Assembly (NCBI GenBank): GCA_937891135.1
Contig: CALAFB010000048.1
Coordinates: forward strand, 1-64,000
Direction of reading: 5' to 3'
Length of the DNA stretch: 64,000 bases
DNA from: an uncultured Elusimicrobium sp.
GTDB taxonomy: Bacteria; Elusimicrobiota; Elusimicrobia; Elusimicrobiales; Elusimicrobiaceae
The stretch's first letter is position 1; each line of letters opens with the position of its first letter. The notes below the pieces were generated by a model. The model was not told the DNA's origin and searched no databases. It saw only the letters and a program-made list of their open reading frames with translations. Shown one piece after another: positions 25,858-34,411 of this stretch. The translations under genes and the position numbers were made by a program.

Positions 25858-26334
25858 TTACCATGGTCCTCCTTTTTGCCACCCTTGTTTTTCCAAATCC
25901 TGGCAAATATATACAGAAGGAGTATCTTCCAGGTAGTAACATTTTTTACTCCATTCGGTTTCTTCTTTTTTAGTTAACAAAAGCAAAAGATCTTCCACAA
26001 AAACATAAATTTGTAGTTCGCTTCCTCCTTCCCTGTCTGTATCAAACGCCACGTCCCAGGAACACGTAGAAGATGGGTTCATAGAAACAGTTAACTTATC
26101 GTTTAAATTTAGGTAGGGAGATTCCCATCCGTTCTCTAGGACATACAGATTTGCAGCTTGCTGTAATTGACCAGCCACTAATACGCCTTCCATTGCCCTA
26201 GCTTTATAAACCGCTTTTTGGTATTGCGGCAACGCCACCGCTGCCAAAATACCGATGATGAGTACGACAACCAAAAGTTCTATTAAGGTAAAACCTTTGG
26301 GAGATATTTCAGTTTGTTTCTTTGTTGTTTCCAT
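25858..26334 (-). CDS. Type IV prepilin-like protein, short leader (pilin 5)
   Basis: 158-aa class II prepilin: 14-residue leader METTKKQTEISPKG| then [23 protein letters not shown]. The globular region has CSWDVAF and a C-terminal Cys pair (KCYYLEDTPSVYICQDL). I start it at 26334 (GAGGAC 9 bases upstream); an upstream in-frame ATG at 26454 would translate the structured leader and is not credible. Leader peptide is closest to that of pilin 7. Confidence 0.9.
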   Translation of the reverse strand: METTKKQTEISPKGFTLIELLVVVLIIGILAAVALPQYQKAVYKARAMEGVLVAGQLQQAANLYVLENGWESPYLNLNDKLTVSMNPSSTCSWDVAFDTDREGGSELQIYVFVEDLLLLLTKKEETEWSKKCYYLEDTPSVYICQDLEKQGWQKGGPW

Positions 26335-26594
26335 AAGTTTGTCCTCTTTGTATTTGAATTTACAACTTACCTGCCCGGAATATACACGCAAAAACGGCCG
26401 CGGGATTGCAGTCATTAGAATGTACAACCAAACAGCCGTAATCTGCCACTTCAAAAAAGGGCAAACATTCGGTACACACAGGTGGCCGCCTATGTGTACC
26501 TTTCATTGGGCCGTCTTTGGATTCTAATGACCTCTTTTGCAAGAGCATCCGCACATGCGGGGTTCCAAAAACAGATAAAATTGTATCTAATAGT
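26335..26594 (-). promoter_or_regulatory. Structured pilin leader RNA, copy 5
   Basis: TATTATACTATTAGATACAA promoter, hairpin CCGCATGTGCGG, hairpin CTCTTGCAAAAGAG, long-range 11-bp helix GTCATTAGAAT/ATTCTAATGAC (26521-26531 with 26411-26421), inner stem (26491-26500 with 26471-26480) ending CCGAATG, TTACGGCTGTT and CGGCCGTTTTTGCGTGTA. Pairing to the Shine-Dalgarno is weak in this copy (TCC with GGA). Confidence 0.8.
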
Positions 26595-26712
26595 ATAATA
26601 AAAAACCTTCTCAAAAACAATAGTGCACTACCTATTGGGCCCAGGTGTTTTTAGGACTAAAGACCCTAGTAACGGAACAAAGAAAATAGTTTAATTTAAA
26701 TAAGAGGAACTT

Positions 26713-27249
26713 ATGAAAAAAATATTAAGTAGTTTGTTGGTCAGTATAGCAGCTGCGCTCCCGCTTGCTGCTTTTCCGGAACAAGCGGTGGAAAATACCG
26801 TCTTGCGTGCCGAAGCCGCTCAACGGAACATGCCTGTTCTGTCTGCACAAGAAATGCAAGCATTTAAGCAAAATTTGGCAAAAGCCATTGTGGTCATGCA
26901 GCAGGATAATACGTTTGAATTGGACCCGGCCCAGTTAGCAGAAGCCCTTCTTTCCAGCGTATCGCGTGTAATGGAGGATGAAAAAGAGGTTTGCACACAC
27001 GCGCAGCTTCCGTTGTCCGCACAAGAACAGCGTGCCGTGTATTATGCCATTTACACGTTGCTGCCGGCTCAAAACCGCCGGAATATTCTCAGCGTAAAAG
27101 AATATACGAAGCAATATCCGGTGACGGATTGGGAAACTTTCCGGCAAACATCCCGCCATGCGTTGGATTTGGTAGTCCAAGCCGTATCGGATATTGCCAA
27201 CCAAACGTCTAATTACAAATATACGTGGTTATTTTTACTGACACATTAA
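26713..27249 (+). CDS. Exported protein of unknown function
   Basis: 178 aa starting with signal peptide MKKILSSLLVSIAAALPLAA. The mature part is mainly helical, with one Cys (EVCTHAQLPL) and no recognisable motif. AGAGGAAC 3-9 bases upstream of the ATG fixes the start. It is a single-gene unit closed by a terminator at 27269-27293. I do not recognise the family. Confidence 0.65.
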   Translation: MKKILSSLLVSIAAALPLAAFPEQAVENTVLRAEAAQRNMPVLSAQEMQAFKQNLAKAIVVMQQDNTFELDPAQLAEALLSSVSRVMEDEKEVCTHAQLPLSAQEQRAVYYAIYTLLPAQNRRNILSVKEYTKQYPVTDWETFRQTSRHALDLVVQAVSDIANQTSNYKYTWLFLLTH

Positions 27250-27268
27250 ACGGTTATACTTGCTAAGG

Positions 27269-27293
27269 CCCCGGGCTTTGCCCGGGGTTTTTT
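27269..27293 (+). terminator. Intrinsic terminator
   Basis: CCCCGGG/CCCGGGG stem (27269-27275 with 27281-27287) and a TTTTTT run. Confidence 0.9.
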
Positions 27294-27390
27294 CATTAAA
27301 ATGCTGCAACGGCATGCTAAAAGTGGTAAAATATAGATGTCTTTTTCGGGGAAATCCCGTTTAACATATATATAATAAGGAGGTATTTTT

Positions 27391-28338
27391 ATGCCTATTT
27401 GGATTTTTCGTATCTCCACCTTGGCCGCTTTTCCGTTCTTATCGTATCATTTTTTAAGCCGGGATTGGATGGGCTTTTGGTGTGGGCTCTTGTGTGGGGC
27501 TATTGTCGTAGCGGGGGAAGTACTTTTTAAACGTATGCGGCTCATAAAAATTATGATTGGTTGTACGGGCTTTTTAATTGGGCTGATGTTGTACACGTTG
27601 TTTGCCTACGGTGTGCAGAACTTTGGCGGAGGCATTGATGCTACGCTGTGGAACAAGTATAACCAATACGTCCTCGTCGGTCTATTAGTATTTGGGGTGT
27701 TGACTGCGGTATTTAAATCGCGTGAGTTGGAAGGTCTTTCCTACAAGGGGCATCACCTCAAGATTGCAGATGTAACGGCCCTTATTGATGGGCGCATTGT
27801 AGATTTATGTGAAATTAACTTTCTCTCCGGCGTGATTGTGCTGCCTGTGTTTGTGATGGACGAACTGAACCGCATGGCCGCCTCGCGCGATAAATTAGAA
27901 CAAGCCAAAGGCCGCCGCGGGTTGGATGTAGCCACCCGGTTGCAGGAACTCAGCGAAATTGAAGTCCGTTTTGCGTCCAAAACTCCCAAGGCTGATACAT
28001 TACCGGAACAAGTGGTAAAATTGGCGCGCAGTTTAGATGGGGAAATTGTAACCTTAGATTTTACCGTTAACAAACTGGCTGCACTTAAAAAAGTAGTGGC
28101 CTTAAATATTACGGACCTGGCTACCGCTTTAAAACCGGTGGTATTGCCGGGGGACAATATGTCTTTATTCGTCATGAGAGATGGTAAAGAAAAAGACCAG
28201 GGCATTGGCTATTTAGATGACGGTACCATGGTGGTAGTAGATGAAGCCCGCCGCAGCATTGGAAAACGGGTGGAAGTAGTGGTTTCGTCCATTTACCAAA
28301 CCCCGTCCGGCCGGATGATTTTTGCGAAAATAAAATAA
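27391..28338 (+). CDS. PIN-TRAM domain membrane protein (YacL family)
   Basis: 315 aa. Four N-terminal membrane helices (residues 1-105) are followed by a PIN nuclease-fold domain (DVTALIDGRIVDLCEI, VMDELNRMA, VTLDFTVNKLA with the acidic residues) and a C-terminal TRAM domain (DDGTMVVVDEARRSIGKRVE). This is the layout of B. subtilis YacL; a membrane-tethered RNA-binding or RNase role is inferred. AGGAGG with a TATATAATAAGG promoter lies upstream. It starts a four-gene operon through cysS. Confidence 0.9.
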   Translation: MPIWIFRISTLAAFPFLSYHFLSRDWMGFWCGLLCGAIVVAGEVLFKRMRLIKIMIGCTGFLIGLMLYTLFAYGVQNFGGGIDATLWNKYNQYVLVGLLVFGVLTAVFKSRELEGLSYKGHHLKIADVTALIDGRIVDLCEINFLSGVIVLPVFVMDELNRMAASRDKLEQAKGRRGLDVATRLQELSEIEVRFASKTPKADTLPEQVVKLARSLDGEIVTLDFTVNKLAALKKVVALNITDLATALKPVVLPGDNMSLFVMRDGKEKDQGIGYLDDGTMVVVDEARRSIGKRVEVVVSSIYQTPSGRMIFAKIK

Positions 28339-28340
28339 GT

Positions 28341-29495
28341 ATGCACACACAGCCGGATTTTTGGGTATCTGCCGTAATTGTGGCCGGGGGAACGGGCAGC
28401 CGTATGGGCCGCCCGAAACAGTTGCTGCCACTAGGCGGAAAACCGGTGGTAGTGCGTAGTATTGAGGCGTTTCAAGCGTGCCCGTATATACGGGAAATTA
28501 TAGTAGTTACTCCGCCGGAAAACCGTGCGGTTATTGAGCAATTTGTATCCGGCTTAGTATTTACCGCCCCCGGGGAAACACGTTTGGCATCGGTGCAAAA
28601 CGGGGTAGCGTGTGTAAATCCGCAAGCTCACGTAATTGCCGTGCATGACGGGGCTCGCCCGCTTGTACGTACGGCGGATATTAACGCGTGTGTGCAAGCC
28701 GCGCAGGCGCATAAAGCTGCTGTGCTGGCCGTACCTGTGAAAGATACCATTAAAACGGTGCAGGAACAGACGGTGGTAAACACGCCGGACAGAAATAGGT
28801 TATGGGCGGCGCAAACGCCGCAATGTTACCGGCGGGCCGTATTGGTAGAGGCTCTTGAAAAATTTGGTCAAGAAAAGGATGCTACAGATGAATCCCAATT
28901 AGTTGAAAAACTGGGCGTTTCGGTTGCGGTCGTTCCGTCCACGTATGCTAATTTTAAAATTACCACGCCGGAAGATTTACTATGTGCCCAAGCGTTAGTG
29001 GCCCAATCCCATTTTTGCCGTACTGGGTTCGGGTTTGATTTACACCGCTTGGAACCCGGGCGCAAGTTTATTATAGGCGGGGTAGAAATTCCGCACGACA
29101 AAGGTTTCTTAGGCCATAGTGATGGGGACCTGGTGCTCCACGCGTTATGTGATGCTATTTTAGGGGCTTTGTGTGCAGGGGAAATCGGCCTGTTGTTTCC
29201 GCCGACGGACCCTACCATTAAAGGCATAGACAGCCGGAAAATTGCCCGGCGTGTGTTGGAAATCGTTCGCCGGCATCACGGCCAAATTATCCATTTGGAT
29301 GCTACGCTTATTACGCAGGAGCCCAAAATTAAACCGCATTATGAGGCGGTGCGTAAGTCGCTGGCCAGCATTTTTGACATGCCGATTGAGCAGGTTAGTT
29401 TTAAATCTAAAAGCCATGAACAGGTGGGCGAAATCGGCCGCGGGGAAGCGGCCATGTGCCAAGCCGTGGCTACAGTTACAGGGAGTGAATTATGA
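28341..29495 (+). CDS. ispDF: Bifunctional IspD/IspF enzyme of the MEP isoprenoid pathway
   Basis: 384-aa fusion. Residues 1-225 are IspD (MEP cytidylyltransferase): VAGGTGSRMGRPKQLLPLGG, VHDGARPLV and TPQCYRRAVL. Residues ~230-384 are IspF (2-C-methylerythritol 2,4-cyclodiphosphate synthase): GFDLHRLEPG, GHSDGDLVLHALCDA and the ITQEPKIKPH region. The two steps are not consecutive in the pathway (IspE acts between), but such fusions occur in several phyla. It starts 2 bases after the PIN-TRAM gene. Confidence 0.95.
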   Translation: MHTQPDFWVSAVIVAGGTGSRMGRPKQLLPLGGKPVVVRSIEAFQACPYIREIIVVTPPENRAVIEQFVSGLVFTAPGETRLASVQNGVACVNPQAHVIAVHDGARPLVRTADINACVQAAQAHKAAVLAVPVKDTIKTVQEQTVVNTPDRNRLWAAQTPQCYRRAVLVEALEKFGQEKDATDESQLVEKLGVSVAVVPSTYANFKITTPEDLLCAQALVAQSHFCRTGFGFDLHRLEPGRKFIIGGVEIPHDKGFLGHSDGDLVLHALCDAILGALCAGEIGLLFPPTDPTIKGIDSRKIARRVLEIVRRHHGQIIHLDATLITQEPKIKPHYEAVRKSLASIFDMPIEQVSFKSKSHEQVGEIGRGEAAMCQAVATVTGSEL

Positions 29496-30064
29496 AAATT
29501 CGTTTATCTTTGATGTTAGTAACGGGGGTCATTGCCGCCGGTTGTACCAGTTTGCAAGACCCGTCCAAACGTATTACGCTTGCTACGGATGATTTTTTTG
29601 CGCCGGGCAGCAATAGTGCGTATTATGAATTTTCTTCTTCTCCGTTAGACCGTCCGTCCGTGTTGGAAGAACAGCCTGTTTCTCCGTCGGAAGGAACGGC
29701 TGCGGCACAGGATGAAGATTTTACGGCAGAAAATGTTTCCGGTGCCTATGGTACATACGGGGACGTAGTTGTAACGGTGGCATCGCACCGGTTTAAATTA
29801 GGGCCAAATGCGTCGCGCAAAGAAATGACTGCTTTCCAAAAAGCGTTGGATGAAGCGTATGCGATTATTTTAAAACAATACCATCCGGTCGGGTTTACGT
29901 ATTCTATGAGCAGTATTGGGGCCGTTAATCCGTTGTCGGATATTGATGTCGCCTGCAAACTAAGCGAACGCTCGGCTAACCAAGTGGGGCAAGTCACCTG
30001 CAACGGGTTTTTTAAAACCGTTACCACACGTTATCTGCAGTTGTTGAAGGGGAGTATCCGCTAA
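29492..30064 (+). CDS. Lipoprotein of unknown function
   Basis: 190-aa lipoprotein (MKIRLSLMLVTGVIAAGCTS, lipobox AAGC). The mature chain has a low-complexity Ser/Pro/Glu region, then a folded part beginning YGTYGDVVVTVASHRFKLG and ending with two cysteines (DVACKL...VTCNGF). It overlaps ispDF by ATGA and cysS by one base, so it is translationally coupled on both sides. No known domain is recognised. Confidence 0.75.
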   Translation: MKIRLSLMLVTGVIAAGCTSLQDPSKRITLATDDFFAPGSNSAYYEFSSSPLDRPSVLEEQPVSPSEGTAAAQDEDFTAENVSGAYGTYGDVVVTVASHRFKLGPNASRKEMTAFQKALDEAYAIILKQYHPVGFTYSMSSIGAVNPLSDIDVACKLSERSANQVGQVTCNGFFKTVTTRYLQLLKGSIR

Positions 30065-31461
30065 TGCGTTTATATAATACAGCGTCGCACCGGAAAGAAA
30101 CATTTACCCCGCAGAACGTCAACCAGGTTACCATGTACTGCTGTGGGCCGACGGTGTATAACTTTGCACATATCGGTAATTTGCGTACATATATTTTTGA
30201 AGATTTACTCGCGCGTACGATTCGCTTGCAATATCCGTTAAAACACGTTATGAACGTAACCGACGTGGGGCACTTAGTGTCGGACGCGGACGACGGCGAA
30301 GATAAAATGGAACTCGGTGCCGCCCGGGAAGGAAAAACCGCGTGGGAAATTGCCAAGTTCTATGAAGCCAAATTTTGGCAAGATTATGACGCTTTGCATT
30401 GTACACGCCCGACGGTCGTGAGCCGCGCCACCGCGCATATTAACGAGATGATAGCCCTGGTTAAAACCTTAGAAGAAAAAGGCTACACGTACCGTACCTC
30501 TGACGGGATTTATTACGATACGTCCAAATTTCCGCGCTATGATGCGCTCGTGGGCCATGCGCGTATTTCGGGTTTGCAGGGCGGGGCGCGCGTGGAACTA
30601 AGCGACGAAAAACGCAACCCGACCGATTTTGCGTTGTGGAAATTTTCGCCCAAGGGTAAAAAACGCCAGATGGAGTGGGACAGCCCATGGGGCGTCGGTT
30701 TCCCGGGGTGGCACATTGAATGTTCGGCGATGGCCATGAAGTACCTGGGCCATACGCTAGACATTCACTGCGGCGGCATAGACCACGTAACCATTCACCA
30801 CACTAACGAAATTGCCCAGAGTGAAGCCGCCACCGGGCAGAAATACGTCAACTACTGGGTGCACGGCGAATTTTTAATTTTGCGTTCCGGCAAGATGTCT
30901 AAATCCGGCGGCACATTTGTAACGGTGGACGTACTGAAAGAAAAAGGGTACGAGCCCTTAGCCTACCGCTATTTATGCTTGAGCGCACACTACCGCACCC
31001 AGTTGGAATTTTCGTACGAAAGTATGGATTCGGCCGCGAAAAGTTTAAAAAACTTGCGCGCACTCGCGTGTCAAGCCCTCCAAGAAGCGGGGGAAAACAC
31101 GGCTGAAACCGAACTATCCCGCGCGTGGAAAGACAAATTTACTGCGGCTATGCAGGACGATTTAAACGCCCCCAAGGCCTTGGCTCTTACGTGGGAAGCC
31201 GTGCGCGCCACGGAACTGACGGCTGCGGAAAAAGTAGACTTCTTGCGCTTTGCCGATACGATTTTGGCGTTGGACCTTTTCACACAACCCGAAGAAAAGC
31301 CGCTGGAAATCCCGGCGGAAATTCAAGCATTGTTAGATGCCCGCCAAGCCGCGCGTGCGGCCAAAGATTGGGCCAAGTCGGACGAGCTTCGCAACCAAAT
31401 TGCCGCGCTGGGATACGCGGTCAAAGACACGCCGCAAGGCCCACAAGTAACCAAAAAGTAA
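30064..31461 (+). CDS. cysS: Cysteinyl-tRNA synthetase
   Basis: 465-aa class I aminoacyl-tRNA synthetase. Shows CGPTVYNFAHIGNLRTYIFED (HIGH-type motif and first zinc Cys), GWHIECSAMAMKYLG with the zinc Cys/His, HHTNEIAQSEA, and KMSKSGG. Length is normal. It is last in the operon, with an intrinsic terminator 26 bases downstream. Confidence 0.97.
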   Translation: MRLYNTASHRKETFTPQNVNQVTMYCCGPTVYNFAHIGNLRTYIFEDLLARTIRLQYPLKHVMNVTDVGHLVSDADDGEDKMELGAAREGKTAWEIAKFYEAKFWQDYDALHCTRPTVVSRATAHINEMIALVKTLEEKGYTYRTSDGIYYDTSKFPRYDALVGHARISGLQGGARVELSDEKRNPTDFALWKFSPKGKKRQMEWDSPWGVGFPGWHIECSAMAMKYLGHTLDIHCGGIDHVTIHHTNEIAQSEAATGQKYVNYWVHGEFLILRSGKMSKSGGTFVTVDVLKEKGYEPLAYRYLCLSAHYRTQLEFSYESMDSAAKSLKNLRALACQALQEAGENTAETELSRAWKDKFTAAMQDDLNAPKALALTWEAVRATELTAAEKVDFLRFADTILALDLFTQPEEKPLEIPAEIQALLDARQAARAAKDWAKSDELRNQIAALGYAVKDTPQGPQVTKK

Positions 31462-31487
31462 TTTTTTTACATCTCGTAATTACTACA

Positions 31488-31515
31488 AAGGCCTGGTCAA
31501 ACCCGGCCTTTTTTA
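31488..31515 (+). terminator. Intrinsic terminator of the cysS operon
   Basis: AAGGCC (31488-31493) and GGCCTT (31505-31510) with TTTTTTATT. The T-run merges into the TATTATACTATAGG promoter of pilin leader copy 6. Confidence 0.8.
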
Positions 31516-31519
31516 TTAT

Positions 31520-31798
31520 ACTATAGGTACAATTTTTACCTGTTTTTGGAACTATATAGTAGGTATATAGTACGCTTTTAGCAAACTAAAAGAGTAAAGG
31601 AAGTCTAAGAACGGTCGTTTAAGGCATAAGGTTACCGGAAATCATGAGCTGGTTGTCTTATGCCGAGTGTTTATCTTTATATGGTAAGCCACGGCTGTTG
31701 CATAATTGAGCGTCTTCCTTTACTCAAGCGGCAAGGGCCGTTTCTGCGTATATTCTCCAAAGCGGGTAAATTGAAAATAAACTTAAGGAGAATCAATT
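31520..31798 (+). promoter_or_regulatory. Structured pilin leader RNA, copy 6
   Basis: TATACTATAGGTACAATTTT start, hairpin ACTATATAGTAGGTATATAGT, hairpin CTTTTAGCAAACTAAAAG, long-range 11-bp helix AGTAAAGGAAG/CTTCCTTTACT (31593-31603 with 31714-31724), inner stem AAGGCATAAG/CTTATGCC (31621-31630 with 31657-31664) followed by GAGTG, CACGGCTGTT, GGGCCGTTTCTGCG, and TTCTCC (31753-31758) complementary to Shine-Dalgarno GGAGAA (31787-31792). Confidence 0.82.
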
Positions 31799-32440
31799 AT
31801 GCAAACCCAAAACACCCGGCGGGGTTTTACGCAAATAGTAAAAAATGATGGGGTTATCTGTCCCACTTGTGGGGAACAGTCTTTAGCCCCGGAAGGTTTT
31901 AATCCGGGGGGCGCGGTAGCGACAAAAGAGGGGCAAAATAGGAACAAGACATCATGGCCCCTCCTACCCCGCCTAGCGGCGGTACTCCCTCCACAGGGAA
32001 GGGAGATGCGTAGGGGTTTTACGCTCATGGAACTGTTGGTAGTCATCCTCATCATCGGCATTTTAGCCGCCGTTGCCCTGCCGCAATACCAAGTTACAGC
32101 ACTAAAAGCGCGTACGGTAAAATATATTCCGCTGCTTAATGCTATGGAAATGGCACAAAATGCATATTATTTAGAACATGGCTCCTATGCTAGTAATAGA
32201 AACGATTTAGATCTGCAGGCAAATCCAAATATTGTGTGGGGATACGGATCTAATTTTGCTGTCTATGGGAAAGCAGAAGTGCAGAAGGGAACGCTTCAGT
32301 TACAATGGAATTGGCGAAAAAGCCCTCCGTGGGATCATAAATGTATCCCTTTTACTCCTGTTGCAACTCAGGTCTGTCAATTGTTAGGAGGCGAAGAGGC
32401 CGAAGAACGTGGAGTAGGGAAACATTATAAACTTCCATAA
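31799..32440 (+). CDS. Type IV prepilin-like protein with expanded leader (pilin 6)
   Basis: 213-aa class II prepilin, cleavage [19 protein letters not shown] after residue 73. The leader begins NTRRGFTQ: a near copy of the true RRGFTL processing motif lies at residues 7-12. The DNA GGGGTTTTACGC occurs both there and at the real processing site, flanking the insert like a target duplication. The mature part ends with CIPFTPVATQVCQLL. GGAGAA 6 bases before the ATG is the ribosome site. Confidence 0.87.
   Translation: MQTQNTRRGFTQIVKNDGVICPTCGEQSLAPEGFNPGGAVATKEGQNRNKTSWPLLPRLAAVLPPQGREMRRGFTLMELLVVILIIGILAAVALPQYQVTALKARTVKYIPLLNAMEMAQNAYYLEHGSYASNRNDLDLQANPNIVWGYGSNFAVYGKAEVQKGTLQLQWNWRKSPPWDHKCIPFTPVATQVCQLLGGEEAEERGVGKHYKLP
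31835..32015 (+). repeat. Insert in the leader-peptide part of pilin 6, bounded by GGGGTTTTACGC direct repeats
   Basis: Between the two 12-bp direct repeats (about 31820 and 32017) lie palindromic modules also seen in pilins 2 and 3: a GGGGTTATCTGTCCC module with CCCACTTGTGGGG, and CCCCGGAAGGTTTTAATCCG with GGGG. The frame is kept. Confidence 0.65.
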
Positions 32441-32467
32441 AATATGAGGCAAAAATTAGTTATAATA

Positions 32468-32513
32468 TAACAGGAGTGGAATGCGCTATATGTGCGCGCA
32501 CCAACTCCTGTTA
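32468..32513 (+). promoter_or_regulatory. Promoter and 5'-terminal hairpin of the aspartate kinase gene
   Basis: TATAAT at 32461-32466 predicts transcription from about 32473. The RNA would begin inside AACAGGAGT (32469-32477), which pairs with ACTCCTGTT (32504-32512). The hairpin uses the only GGAG near the start and no Shine-Dalgarno precedes the ATG at 32519. Confidence 0.6.
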
Positions 32514-32518
32514 TTATT

Positions 32519-33247
32519 ATGCCCAACGTCTGTATTATGAAATTTGGCGGCAATACGCTGGCCAATAAACAAAAACTCTTACTGGCGGCACAACTCATTA
32601 AATCCCGCTGGGATAAAGGCCTTGTGCCTGTGGTCGTGGCATCTGCCAATGGCAACCTTACCGACGTACTGTTAGACCACGCGTTTAGTATCGCCCCTAA
32701 TCCCGACAAGCGCGAACTGGATATGCTCATTACCACCGGGGAGCGCGTGAGTGTGGCCTTGTTGTCTATTGCGCTCCGCGCGTTGGGGGTTCCGAGTGTG
32801 TCGCTTACCGGTTCGCAAATTGGGCTCGTTACCACGGCTACGCACAACGGGGCCGATATTTTAACTTTAAAAGGGGACCGCTTAGCGCGCGAAATTGAAA
32901 AAGGCCACGTGCCGATTGTAGCCGGCTTTCAGGGCATTGGCGAGGATAAAGAAATCACCACGCTTAAGCGCGGCGGTTCGGACGTGTCTGCCGTATTTCT
33001 GGCGTACAAACTGGGCGCGGGCCACGTGGAAATGGTCAAAGATGTAGACGGTGTGTACTCGGACGACCCGAACAAAAACCAGCGTGCCCAACGCTACGAA
33101 GTATTAGATTTTGACGAGATGTACAAACTGGCTTTAAACGGGGCGAGTGTCTTACACCCGGATGCCGTACGCCTGGCGAAAGAGAAAGGCGTAGAAATCC
33201 GCATTGTGTATTATCAAACGGGACAAACGGGGACGGTGATTAAATGA
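32519..33247 (+). CDS. Aspartate kinase catalytic domain, no ACT regulatory domain
   Basis: 242-aa amino-acid-kinase-fold protein: KFGGNTLAN, ASANGNLTDVLLD, TTGERVSVALLSIAL, GGSDVSAVFLAYKLGA and MVKDVDGVYSDDP. These match the catalytic half of LysC/Asd-pathway aspartokinases. The C-terminal ACT repeats that sense lysine or threonine are absent, so feedback control must come from elsewhere (perhaps the 5' hairpin) or a separate subunit. I use ATG 32519; GTG 32492 is an alternative. ATGA overlap with the next gene. Confidence 0.88.
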   Translation: MPNVCIMKFGGNTLANKQKLLLAAQLIKSRWDKGLVPVVVASANGNLTDVLLDHAFSIAPNPDKRELDMLITTGERVSVALLSIALRALGVPSVSLTGSQIGLVTTATHNGADILTLKGDRLAREIEKGHVPIVAGFQGIGEDKEITTLKRGGSDVSAVFLAYKLGAGHVEMVKDVDGVYSDDPNKNQRAQRYEVLDFDEMYKLALNGASVLHPDAVRLAKEKGVEIRIVYYQTGQTGTVIK

Positions 33248-33465
33248 AACTGGAATTTAAATTTACGTTCGCTAATTTTGTTGGATTTGCAGTATTAGGC
33301 GGTTTGTTTTACGGGTTGTGTCCGTTGCCGCAAAATCCGCTATGGCGCGCGCTGGTATGCGCGGGGGTGGGGCTGTTGTTATTTACGGTGTGCTTTGTGG
33401 TAGTTACGCATAAAAGTTTTATCCGTCAGGCTGCTTACCCTAAACAGAAAAAGCGCAAAAAATAA
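33244..33465 (+). CDS. Small membrane protein
   Basis: 73 aa with two hydrophobic helices (FANFVGFAVLGGLFYGL and LVCAGVGLLLFTVCFVVV) and a basic C-terminus (PKQKKRKK). It overlaps the aspartate kinase stop by ATGA and is followed after 7 bases by another membrane protein. No family recognised. Confidence 0.7.
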   Translation: MKLEFKFTFANFVGFAVLGGLFYGLCPLPQNPLWRALVCAGVGLLLFTVCFVVVTHKSFIRQAAYPKQKKRKK

Positions 33466-33472
33466 ATAAGGT

Positions 33473-33814
33473 ATGAATTTTTTAAAACTGGTAGGGTTAG
33501 TTGGCTATTTGCCGATTATTGATATTCCCTTCGCACCGGGCGGTAAGATAGCGGTGCGCGGGGCATCTTATAAAGGGCTCCAGTTTTTAGTTACGTTTTT
33601 AATTGCGCTACTGGTGTTTGGTATTTTGTATATACGGGCTTGGTATCAACAACACCCGTTATTAGGTAAAATTCTTTTCATTGTATTGGTGTGGTGGTGT
33701 TTACGGCAGGGAGTGCGGTTTTTCCGTGCGTTGTGTGATGACCCATATACCCGCCTGGCCCCTTACCGCCATATAGAACTGCCGCAAGAAACCATAAAAC
33801 AACATAAAAAATGA
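33473..33814 (+). CDS. Small membrane protein
   Basis: 113 aa with hydrophobic stretches QFLVTFLIALLVFGILYI and ILFIVLVWWCL separated by a short polar loop. AAGG lies 3 bases upstream of the ATG. Likely in the aspartate kinase operon. No family recognised; cytoplasmic-membrane location is the only inference. Confidence 0.65.
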   Translation: MNFLKLVGLVGYLPIIDIPFAPGGKIAVRGASYKGLQFLVTFLIALLVFGILYIRAWYQQHPLLGKILFIVLVWWCLRQGVRFFRALCDDPYTRLAPYRHIELPQETIKQHKK

Positions 33815-33828
33815 ATGGTATCCTTCAA

Positions 33829-33847
33829 AATATGCTAAGATAATGCT
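33829..33847 (+). promoter_or_regulatory. Extended -10 promoter for a leaderless mRNA
   Basis: TATGCTAAGAT: TGC before hexamer TAAGAT (33836-33841). The predicted start site, 7 bases on, is the A of the ATG at 33848. No Shine-Dalgarno. Confidence 0.6.
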
Positions 33848-34399
33848 ATGGAAACGATGATTATTTTGCAAATTACGGGTTTTGTAGTTTGTTTTATTTT
33901 ACTGTTTGTATTTATTGCCAAGTATCACGCCGCCCTGGAAGATGAGCCGGATTTGGCCGATCAGGTAGCCGGTTTAAATGAAGAAACCGTCAACCCGCAA
34001 GCCCCGTCGTTTGCGCCGCGTGCGTCGTTATTGCAAGCGGCCCAAGGCCCGGCCGCCCTGGAAGTAGCCGATTTAAAAGAACAGGTCAAAGCACTTCACT
34101 ACCGGTTAGAGGAGTTAAAAATGGCTTCCCAAAAGCGTGAAAGTGATGTAGCGGCACAACTGGCCCGGCTGGAAGCGCGCCTGGGTACATTTGAACAAGA
34201 ATTTGGCACCAAATTGCAGCCCACGCTACTGCGCGTGATTGATGAATTGGAGCATATTAAAGGGAACGCAGAGCCGGAAGAATTAGTTCCAGCCGCGTCC
34301 TCGCCCGAAGAACCTACCGAACCCGCAGCGGTTGTAGAAGACGCGCCTGCGTCCAACTCCCTGGTACCCGAACTTCCCGAAGAAGAACTTAAGTTTTAG
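33848..34399 (+). CDS. Membrane-anchored coiled-coil protein
   Basis: 183 aa: an N-terminal membrane helix (ILQITGFVVCFILLFVFIA), then a soluble domain with a long heptad-rich coiled coil (ADLKEQVKALHYRLEELKMA and on to about residue 140) and an acidic Pro/Ala/Glu tail. This shape resembles small cell-envelope scaffolding proteins, but no family is identified. Transcription appears to start at the ATG. Confidence 0.7.
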   Translation: METMIILQITGFVVCFILLFVFIAKYHAALEDEPDLADQVAGLNEETVNPQAPSFAPRASLLQAAQGPAALEVADLKEQVKALHYRLEELKMASQKRESDVAAQLARLEARLGTFEQEFGTKLQPTLLRVIDELEHIKGNAEPEELVPAASSPEEPTEPAAVVEDAPASNSLVPELPEEELKF

Positions 34400-34411
34400 A
34401 GCCCTTGCGCC

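Noticed and set aside
26335..26454. Extension of pilin 5 to an ATG at 26454, and of pilin 8 to 54168
   Set aside because: Both extensions translate the conserved RNA leader and lack ribosome sites; the starts at 26334 and 54117 follow Shine-Dalgarno sequences.
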